A stretch of 64,000 bases of DNA from an archaeon (GTDB lineage Archaea > Micrarchaeota > Micrarchaeia > Anstonellales > Bilamarchaeaceae). The notes beneath the pieces are model-generated. The model saw only the letters and a program-made list of their open reading frames with translations, did no database searches and was not told the DNA's origin. Position 1 is the first letter of the stretch. Every line of letters starts with the position of its first letter. The DNA is taken from positions 30,904 through 94,903 of the forward strand of contig JAGVNI010000018.1 in the NCBI GenBank assembly GCA_020053355.1, written 5' to 3'. Below are positions 58,430 to 64,000 of this stretch, in pieces. The position numbers and the translations under genes are program-made.

Positions 58430-59986
58430 ATGCTTTTTGACAAGAGCCGCTACCCGGAACTGCCCGGCGTATACATCATGAAGGATGCAGGGGGCGCTGT
58501 CATATATGTCGGCAAGGCCATCTCGCTTAGAAGCAGGCTATCCCAGTATTTCGGAAAAGTCGACAGCCCCAAGACCAGCCTCCTGGTGTCCCGCATCGCA
58601 TCGATTGATTTCCTGGTAACCAAAAGCGGGAAAGAAGCCCTCATCCTCGAATCGAACCTCATCAAGAGCTACATGCCGAAATACAACATGGCGCTGAAAG
58701 ACGCGAAGCACTTCTCCTACCTCGCCATCACGAACGAGGCGTTCCCCCGGCTTCTTCTTGCGCGGAGGAACCCGGAAGGAAAATTCCGGATCAAGGACGC
58801 TGCGTTCTACGGCCCGTTCGTCGAGGGGGCCAAAAGGGCGATTTCCGCACGCTACCTGCGGAAGCTGTTCAAAATCCGGATTTGCGTGAAGTTGCCCAAA
58901 AAGGAATGCCTCCAGTTTCATATCGGGAACTGCGACGCGCCCTGCATAGGCGCGATAAGCAGGGAAGACTACGTAAAAAACATCGACGCTGTCCGTTTGG
59001 TCCTGGGCGGGAAATCCCCCGCAAAGGAGCTGATGGCCACGCTATCTTCGCGCATGAAGCAGGCATCGGATTCGCAGGATTACGAGAAGGCGGCGATGCT
59101 CCGGGACCAAGCCGGTTCGCTGAAAATCTTCTTCGACAGGCAGAGGGTGGAGGCGCGCCGGGGCCAGGATGAGGATTTCATCTGGTTCCAGCGCGCAGGG
59201 GGGACGCTTTACGTCCAAATCCTCCGCTCGCGGGGCGGGGTCATAGGCAAGGCCGAAAGCCACTCCATGGCCATAAAGGAGCAGGAAGAGCCGGAAATCT
59301 CATTCTGCCTCCAGTATTACCCCGACCTCCCGGACAAGGTGTACTCGAACCTTCCGGCCAAGGACATGGAAACGCTGAATGCCGCCTTTGGGGCGGGCTC
59401 ATTCTCACATCCGGGGCGGGAGAAGGCGAAAGTCCTGGAAATCGCCGCGAAATCGCTGGTCCTTGGCAGGATTGAGCCTGATGTCATCCGCCTGAAAGAA
59501 GCCCTGGCACTTGAGCACCTGCCCATCATCATCGAAACATTCGACATCTCCACCCTTTTCGGCGAAGAGTCCGTGGGCTCGATGGTCCAGTTCATCAACG
59601 GCAAGCCAAACAAATCGGGGTACCGCAAATTCAAAATCAGGACGGTCGTCGGCCAGGACGATTTCGCCATGGTGAAAGAGGTCGTGAGCCGCAGGTACTC
59701 GCGCCTGGTCAAGGAGGGCGGGCCGCTTCCGGACCTGGTACTAATAGATGGGGGGGCAGGGCAGCTGCACGCCGCCATGGACGGGATGGACGAGGCGGGC
59801 ATCCGGCTTCCCATCCTCGGGCTCGCCAAGAAGGAAGAGGAGATTTACCTTCCATCCCGGATGGATACTCTCCGCCTGCAAAGGACTGACCTTGCGCTGA
59901 AGCTGCTCCAGAGGTGCAGGGACGAGGCGCACAGGTTCGCCATATCATTCCAGCGCCTCAGGCGCGATAAGAAGATGGCGCAATAA
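58430..59986 (+). CDS. uvrC: Excinuclease ABC subunit C
   Basis: The dual-incision nuclease. The GIY-YIG domain is at the N-terminus (LPGVYIMKDAGGAVIYVGKA). A UVR motif (SQDYEKAAMLRDQAGSLKIF) is near 210. The RNase H-like nuclease has IIETFDISTLFGEESVGSMV and PDLVLIDGGAGQLHAAM. 518 aa, slightly shorter than many bacterial UvrC, with no clear HhH pair at the very end (FQRLRRDKKMAQ). It begins 5 nt after uvrA. Confidence 0.93.
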   Translation: MLFDKSRYPELPGVYIMKDAGGAVIYVGKAISLRSRLSQYFGKVDSPKTSLLVSRIASIDFLVTKSGKEALILESNLIKSYMPKYNMALKDAKHFSYLAITNEAFPRLLLARRNPEGKFRIKDAAFYGPFVEGAKRAISARYLRKLFKIRICVKLPKKECLQFHIGNCDAPCIGAISREDYVKNIDAVRLVLGGKSPAKELMATLSSRMKQASDSQDYEKAAMLRDQAGSLKIFFDRQRVEARRGQDEDFIWFQRAGGTLYVQILRSRGGVIGKAESHSMAIKEQEEPEISFCLQYYPDLPDKVYSNLPAKDMETLNAAFGAGSFSHPGREKAKVLEIAAKSLVLGRIEPDVIRLKEALALEHLPIIIETFDISTLFGEESVGSMVQFINGKPNKSGYRKFKIRTVVGQDDFAMVKEVVSRRYSRLVKEGGPLPDLVLIDGGAGQLHAAMDGMDEAGIRLPILGLAKKEEEIYLPSRMDTLRLQRTDLALKLLQRCRDEAHRFAISFQRLRRDKKMAQ

Positions 59987-60129
59987 CGAACGAAAAAGCA
60001 TATCCTTAATAATATGGCCATCCATAATTAAGTTATAAAATCTGAGAAATTCTGATTTTTGTTATCCTCAGTCACCAGATGAACAGAAGATAATCGAAAT
60101 CGATTTTTCAAAAAAAAGGTGAAAACATA

Positions 60130-61263
60130 ATGAAATTCAGCGAGATGAGCATCAGCGCCAGGACTATGTCAGCGCTCGGTGAAATGGGTTATATAGATGC
60201 CACGGAAGCGCAGGAGAAATCCCTCCCGCTCCTCCTCCAGGGCGAGGACATCATAGTCCGGAGCCAGACCGGGACCGGCAAGACTGCCGCCTTCGGAATC
60301 GGGCTGATAGAGATAATCTCCAAAGACAGGACCAAGAAGGGGCTGATACTTGCGCCTACGCGCGAATTGGCGCTCCAGATAACGAAGGAAATCCGCTCAA
60401 TTGCCCAGAACCACAACCTGCACATCTTCGCAGTCTATGGCGGGGCGGGCATGGGGAGCCAGACCGCATCGCTGCGGCGGGGTTTCGACATACTCGTAGC
60501 GACGCCCGGCCGCCTTCTCGACCATGTGCAACGCGGTGCGCTCAAGCTGAGCTATACAAACATCGTCGTCCTGGACGAAGCCGACCGCATGCTTGATATC
60601 GGATTCAAGCGGGATATAGACAAGATAATGGGCATGACCAGCCGCGAGCGGCAGGTCCTGCTTTTCTCGGCGACGATTGATGCGAGAATCCGGGAAATCT
60701 CGTCGGAATACATGGCCACCCCGGCCGTCATAGAAGTCGGGCCGGTGGGAAAGGTCCTGAAAATTCAGGAAACGTTCATCAGCATGACCCGGGCAGAAAA
60801 ACTGCAGAAGCTAAAGGACATCCTGATGCAGGAACCGACGTCAAGATCACTTGTTTTCGTGGCCTCGAAGCGGGGCGTGGAATACGTCTGCAACAAGCTG
60901 AACGACCACAATATCGAGGCGCGCTACCTGCATGGCGGAAAATCGCAAAGCCAGCGCGAGCGCGTCGTCCGTGATTTCCAGGAAGGCAGGTTCAGGATAC
61001 TGATTGCGACCGACGTGGCTTCACGCGGCCTCCATATCGACGATATCAACCATGTCATAAACTACGACAAGGCTGACAGCGAAGACACCCACACGCACCG
61101 CATCGGCAGGACCGCCAGGATGGGCACGAGCGGAAAGGCGACTACCTTTGTGGAGACCGACCCGCTTCCGCCAAAGAAGCACGGCAGGGCCCGCGGAGGC
61201 GGCGGATTCGGAAGCCGGCCGTCCCAATATGGCGGCGGCAACCGCAGGCCCAGAAGGTACTGA
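60130..61263 (+). CDS. DEAD-box RNA helicase
   Basis: 377 residues. Motif Q and SQTGTGKTAAFGIGLIE (motif I, Lys 51), PTRELALQIT (Ia), VLDEADRML (II), LFSATI (III), then the C-terminal RecA domain with ATDVASRGLHID (V) and HRIGRTARMG (VI). A Gly/Arg-rich tail (GRARGGGGFGSRPSQYGGGN) follows, as in bacterial and archaeal cold-shock helicases. AGGTG lies 9 nt before the ATG. The ~140-nt upstream gap has a TATA-like TTATAAAAT near 60033. Confidence 0.94.
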   Translation: MKFSEMSISARTMSALGEMGYIDATEAQEKSLPLLLQGEDIIVRSQTGTGKTAAFGIGLIEIISKDRTKKGLILAPTRELALQITKEIRSIAQNHNLHIFAVYGGAGMGSQTASLRRGFDILVATPGRLLDHVQRGALKLSYTNIVVLDEADRMLDIGFKRDIDKIMGMTSRERQVLLFSATIDARIREISSEYMATPAVIEVGPVGKVLKIQETFISMTRAEKLQKLKDILMQEPTSRSLVFVASKRGVEYVCNKLNDHNIEARYLHGGKSQSQRERVVRDFQEGRFRILIATDVASRGLHIDDINHVINYDKADSEDTHTHRIGRTARMGTSGKATTFVETDPLPPKKHGRARGGGGFGSRPSQYGGGNRRPRRY

Positions 61264-61321
61264 GGCCCGGCGATTCCTGGCATCCGGAAAGCTTTTATTT
61301 TGTTTTAATATTAATAAAATA

Positions 61322-61792
61322 ATGGTCAATACTCCGCGTGCCGGCATAGCCTACGGCGTGTTCAAATGCAGCGACCCGAGGCCGATGTCCGCACTTATCG
61401 GGAGATTCAAGGAAGCCCTCGAGAACATCAAGCTTGCCCATGAAGAGACCAAGATACCCCCGGAAACCGAATTTTCGGTCTTCGACCTCCGCAGGGGCAT
61501 GACTTACGCCATTTTTGTCGATGACGCATCGGGATTGGCGCAGAAAGTCGAAGCGCTCGAAAAAGACGGGGCGAACTTCCTGATCCGCTCATCCCTGCCG
61601 GATGCCCCTAACGCAATCGCAGCGCGGGACCTCGGCGATGCGATAAACATGCTCTACGGGGGAACCGAGCTTTTCGATGCCGAGAACGAGGGCAGGGGGA
61701 AGCGCGTCATGGATGTCTTCTCAAGGAATGATAAGGGCGAATTCGTGTCACAGCTCGCAATCGGCCTTGCGCAAGCGGCGCGCGGTGAATAG
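61322..61792 (+). CDS. Uncharacterised protein
   Basis: 156 residues, MVNTPRAGIAYGVFKCSDPR. A small alpha/beta protein by composition, with segments FSVFDLRRGMTYAIFVDDAS and FLIRSSLPDAPNAIAARDLG. No membrane segment. TATA-like TTAATATTAATA lies directly before the ATG, so it may be leaderless. I do not recognise a family. Confidence 0.66.
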   Translation: MVNTPRAGIAYGVFKCSDPRPMSALIGRFKEALENIKLAHEETKIPPETEFSVFDLRRGMTYAIFVDDASGLAQKVEALEKDGANFLIRSSLPDAPNAIAARDLGDAINMLYGGTELFDAENEGRGKRVMDVFSRNDKGEFVSQLAIGLAQAARGE

Positions 61793-61882
61793 AATCCCGC
61801 TTATTGCCGCGAGTAACCCTCCCGTTTCGCGGCATCGCAGCCTATTTATTCCATCGTCAGGATATACCTGCAGGTCGATTCT

Positions 61883-62005
61883 ATGAAAGTCCCTGCAAGC
61901 CACATCCGGCATATGAAATCGAAAAGGCGGTTCAACGAGGGCAAAGCCCACCAGGAGACGCGGCGCCAGGTGAATAAGACGCGAAAACCCGATCCATCCA
62001 AGTGA
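61883..62005 (+). CDS. 40-residue basic protein
   Basis: It reads MKVPASHIRHMKSKRRFNEG and continues to KPDPSK; about a third of residues are Lys, Arg or His. AGGTCG lies before the ATG, and its stop is 5 nt before the next ATG, so it is likely co-transcribed with the lipoprotein at 62011. RNA binding is only a guess. Confidence 0.6.
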   Translation: MKVPASHIRHMKSKRRFNEGKAHQETRRQVNKTRKPDPSK

Positions 62006-62010
62006 TTCTT

Positions 62011-62310
62011 ATGAAATACGTTTTCCTGATAATCTCGCTGGCTTTATTGTTCGGATGCGCCATGGTGGCGACTAAAATCGGCGACATCAAATCAAATCCA
62101 GACAACTACCTGGGCAAGGAGGTCACTGTCAGCGGGACAGTTACCGACAGCATCAAAATCGGGGAAATTTCCGGCTATTCCATTGAAGATGCGACCGGCT
62201 CGATAAAGGTGTCCAGCGAATCCCTCCCAGCCGAGGGAAGCACTGTCACCGTGAGTGGCACCCTGGTCAAAGACAGCCTCTTCGGCTACTATATCCAGGC
62301 AAAGGGATGA
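62011..62310 (+). CDS. Small lipoprotein with OB-like domain
   Basis: 99 residues. A signal peptide with LLFGC is followed by KIGDIKSNPDNYLGKEVTVS, GTVTDSIKIGEISGYSIEDA and GSTVTVSGTLV. This is the pattern of small OB-fold domains found in exported archaeal and bacterial proteins. GTGATTCTT precedes the ATG. Confidence 0.75.
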   Translation: MKYVFLIISLALLFGCAMVATKIGDIKSNPDNYLGKEVTVSGTVTDSIKIGEISGYSIEDATGSIKVSSESLPAEGSTVTVSGTLVKDSLFGYYIQAKG

Positions 62311-62328
62311 ACTTTTCCATTTTTTAAT

Positions 62329-62410
62329 AAAATTGCAGGGAGCAAGGCCACTGAACTGATCAGAGGTCTTAAGCCTCTTTGGCCAAGTGCCAATCTGGAT
62401 GCCAAAACGT
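62329..62410 (+). repeat. Non-coding repeat, left copy flanking TFB
   Basis: It opens with AAAATTGCAGGGAGCAA; TTGC-AGGGA-GCAA is a small hairpin at 62333-62345. Further on come CTGATCAG and a CCTCTTTGGCC segment. The same elements occur in the same order after TFB at 63462. Confidence 0.6.
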
Positions 62411-62491
62411 AAATAATGGTCAAAAAAGGCAAGAATGGGCTTTTTAACAAAAACCGGTAACCATATGCTGTGTTCCCATCATAATACATTA

Positions 62492-63430
62492 ATGCAAACT
62501 ACCGTGTCAATTCCAATACCATCGATGTCAGCCAGCTGTTCGGAATGTAAAAGCAAGCGAATAGTCCGTGATTATGAAAAGGGCGAAATGCTGTGTTCCA
62601 GCTGCGGCCTTATCATAGCAGAAAACATACACGACATGGGCCCTGAGTGGAGAGCTTTCGATTCTGAACAAAAGGAGAAGAAAGCAAGAGGCGGAGCCCC
62701 GATCAAGTTCATGAGGCCGAACAAAGGCCTCGTGACCGAGATAGACCAGTACAATCGTGACATCCGTGGCGGTAAAATCAGCCCAAAAAAACAAGCCCAG
62801 CTTTACCGTATGAGAAAATGGCACAAACGGATTTCGGTATCCTCTTCGATGGAACGGAACCTCGTCATCGCCCTTTCCGATCTTGACCGTGTCGCGTCCT
62901 CGCTCGGCCTTCCTGACAACATCAAGGAAAGCGCAGCTCTTCTTTACCGAAAGGCAGTAAAGGATGGACTTATACGGGGACGGCTGATCGAGAGCGTGGT
63001 AGCCGCAGTACTCTATGCCATCTGCAGGATTCAGAATATCCCCAGGACCCTCGATGAAGTCTCCAAGGCCTCCGGTATCCCAAAGAAAGAAATCGGACGT
63101 GCCTATAGGTTCATTAAAACTGAGCTCAGGATTGATGTTCCGCTTACAGATCCGTCTCAGTACATCTCGAAATTCGCAACTTCATTAAGACTTGGCGGCG
63201 AAGTGCAAGAAGAGGCAGCGAAGCTCATCGGCAAGGCCCTGCGCAAAGGCCTCATATCAGGAAGAGGGCCGACTGGAGTCGCCGCCGCAGCGCTTTACAT
63301 TGCTTGCGCTATGCATGGCGAGAAAAAAACCCAGAAAGAGGTTGCGGACGTTGCTGGCGTGACCGAGGTTACAATCAGGAACCGCTACCGGGAACTTAAG
63401 AAGGAACTCGGCCTGAAAGTTGAATTGTAA
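62492..63430 (+). CDS. tfb: Transcription initiation factor TFB
   Basis: The archaeal TFIIB. The zinc ribbon is CSECKSKRIVRDYEKG...CSSCG near residue 15-40. GPEWRAFD and GAPIKFMRPNKGLVTEID form the B-reader/linker. Two cyclin repeats follow (IESVVAAVLYAICRIQNIPR; GPTGVAAAALYIACAMHGEK), with an HTH-like end (VADVAGVTEVTIRNRYRELK). Several in-frame ATGs exist from 62435; 62492 follows a TATA-like stretch near 62438 by a sensible distance, but 62525 is also possible. 312 aa. Confidence 0.94.
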   Translation: MQTTVSIPIPSMSASCSECKSKRIVRDYEKGEMLCSSCGLIIAENIHDMGPEWRAFDSEQKEKKARGGAPIKFMRPNKGLVTEIDQYNRDIRGGKISPKKQAQLYRMRKWHKRISVSSSMERNLVIALSDLDRVASSLGLPDNIKESAALLYRKAVKDGLIRGRLIESVVAAVLYAICRIQNIPRTLDEVSKASGIPKKEIGRAYRFIKTELRIDVPLTDPSQYISKFATSLRLGGEVQEEAAKLIGKALRKGLISGRGPTGVAAAALYIACAMHGEKKTQKEVADVAGVTEVTIRNRYRELKKELGLKVEL

Positions 63431-63442
63431 CCCAAAGCGCGC

Positions 63443-63460
63443 GTTTCGTGTTAACGAAAC
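63443..63460 (+). terminator. Hairpin after TFB
   Basis: GTTTCGT and ACGAAAC with loop GTTA, 13 nt after the TFB stop. Confidence 0.5.
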
Positions 63461-63461
63461 A

Positions 63462-63545
63462 AAAATTGCAGGGAGCAAACGCCCTGATCAGGCCTGAGGA
63501 CGCACACCTGCCTTTGCCCTCTTTGCCGAGGTGGATTTTGCATTA
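63462..63545 (+). repeat. Non-coding repeat, right copy flanking TFB
   Basis: It shares AAAATTGCAGGGAGCAA (17 identical bases), CTGATCAG and a CCCTCTTTGCC segment with the copy at 62329, at similar spacing. Confidence 0.6.
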
Positions 63546-63646
63546 ATTCCATATAACTGCTGCCATGAAAGAGGTTAGACGAGTGCCTAAGCTCAAATAA
63601 TAAAACCACGATAGGAACAGCACTTCTCCTATTAGGGCGGGTATAT

Positions 63647-63745
63647 ATGATTAAACAAACTGTAACTAAGCGTACTTACCCTGCTGCTTGCACTTGGACA
63701 CTGAACTTTAATGAAAATGATTACTTTGAAGTTATTTGTTCTTAA
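63647..63745 (+). CDS. Possible 32-residue peptide
   Basis: It begins MIKQTVTKRTYPAACTWTLN. GGCGGG lies before the ATG, with TATATA overlapping. It overlaps the end of the methyltransferase gene on the other strand. Weak evidence; it may not be a gene. Confidence 0.25.
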   Translation: MIKQTVTKRTYPAACTWTLNFNENDYFEVICS

Positions 63746-64000
63746 ATACTAAAACGTGGCTATGATCGCCTTCCGTCGAGCAATAAATTATTTCTTGTTC
63801 GAAAAAGAATATTTTCGAAATTTCTCTCCCTATGTCCCAAGCTAAAGGGGTCATAGGGCGGCCCTCACCGATTGTATTTGACACTTCGATTATGATTGTG
63901 GCATTTTTTTTCATTACCTTTTTGATCTGCCTATATATCCTTCCAATATCTTTCAAATATTTTGAGTAACTCCCAATTTTTGTATAATTTGTAAATGGAT
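63732..64000 (-). CDS. DNA methyltransferase, C-terminal part (cut by window edge)
   Basis: The frame stays open to the window end, so the start lies outside. The visible ~88 residues end in the pattern of SAM-dependent DNA methyltransferases: NYTKIGSYSKYLKDIGRIYR, then VMKKNATIIIEVSNT and PLAWDIGREISKIF, and DHSHVLVFKNK, like the DHxxxLVF ending of N4/N6 or C5-cytosine-type archaeal enzymes. The subtype is uncertain. Its AT-rich codons resemble those of the OLD cassette gene. Confidence 0.6.
   Translation of the reverse strand, partial: PFTNYTKIGSYSKYLKDIGRIYRQIKKVMKKNATIIIEVSNTIGEGRPMTPLAWDIGREISKIFFFEQEIIYCSTEGDHSHVLVFKNK

Larger units (their letters stand above)
63431..63731. other. Non-coding region after TFB
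   Basis: 300 bases with the TFB hairpin, the right copy of the non-coding repeat (63462-63545) and AT-rich sequence. A very short ORF at 63647 is the only possible gene. Confidence 0.6.

Overview
The window is archaeal. Translation starts follow the archaeal anti-SD pattern (AGGTG or GGTGAT about 5-9 nt before the start). A/T-rich TATA boxes lie about 25-30 nt upstream of transcripts, two tRNA genes carry anticodon-loop introns, and the information-processing genes are archaeal: TFB, aIF1, the RNase P subunit Rpp29, EF-2 with a diphthamide loop, eL19, eL32, eL40, eS4 and archaeal AdkA. The sequence looks G+C-rich by eye, with small single-domain proteins, many short Cys-rich lipoproteins and bacterial-type UvrABC. 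My best guess is a DPANN lineage such as Micrarchaeota or Diapherotrites. That placement is inference; the sequence proves only Archaea.

Layout. 1-1126: the end of ftsZ, then secE and spt5/nusG. 1140-6722: an MscS channel, tRNA-Gly, a gene for a 21-residue Lys-rich peptide, glyA, an intron-containing tRNA-Ser followed by a palindromic repeat cluster, two exported Cys-rich proteins and thiI. 6735-14012: a DUF202 protein, an unknown 422-residue protein, an overlapping minus-strand operon (DUF106/EMC3-like, cmk, cbf5), a transglutaminase-like protein and two unknown proteins. 14288-30624: the S10/spc ribosomal superoperon (uL3 to uL15), then secY and a tRNA methylthiotransferase. A lipoprotein on the opposite strand and a structured leader break it between Rpp29 and uS17. 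30658-40275: adkA, serS, a methyltransferase, a DUF429 protein, an ABC exporter, a ppGpp-hydrolase-like HD protein, cysS, a thioredoxin and EF-2. 40590-49684: an unusual dehydrogenase/aminotransferase pair, an intron-containing tRNA-Arg with its own palindromic cluster, a sulfite-oxidase-fold lipoprotein, uS7/uS12, eL40, a Nudix hydrolase and a flavodoxin-like protein. 49803-59986: uvrB, uvrA and uvrC. 60130-64000: a DEAD-box helicase, small proteins, TFB flanked by two similar non-coding repeats, and the end of an AT-rich DNA methyltransferase.

The most interesting structures are listed here. (1) An AT-rich cassette of about 1.9 kb with one OLD-family ATPase/Toprim nuclease gene sits exactly at the 3' end of uvrB. 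It is bounded by a 35-nt direct repeat of the uvrB tail; the three mismatches are all synonymous and both copies keep the reading frame. This is the signature of a defence cassette integrated into a coding-gene 3' end. (2) Nested palindrome clusters lie downstream of the intron-containing tRNA genes. They contain repeated copies of each tRNA's own 3' terminus, and a shared TTTT-AGG-AAAA hairpin also occurs in both tRNA introns. (3) uvrA appears to start at ATC: no ATG, GTG or TTG exists before the Walker A motif.

Functionally the window is mainly translation and protein export (ribosomal proteins, SecY/SecE, EF-2, aIF1, aminoacyl-tRNA synthetases, tRNA modification). It also holds DNA repair genes and a set of extracytoplasmic lipoproteins.
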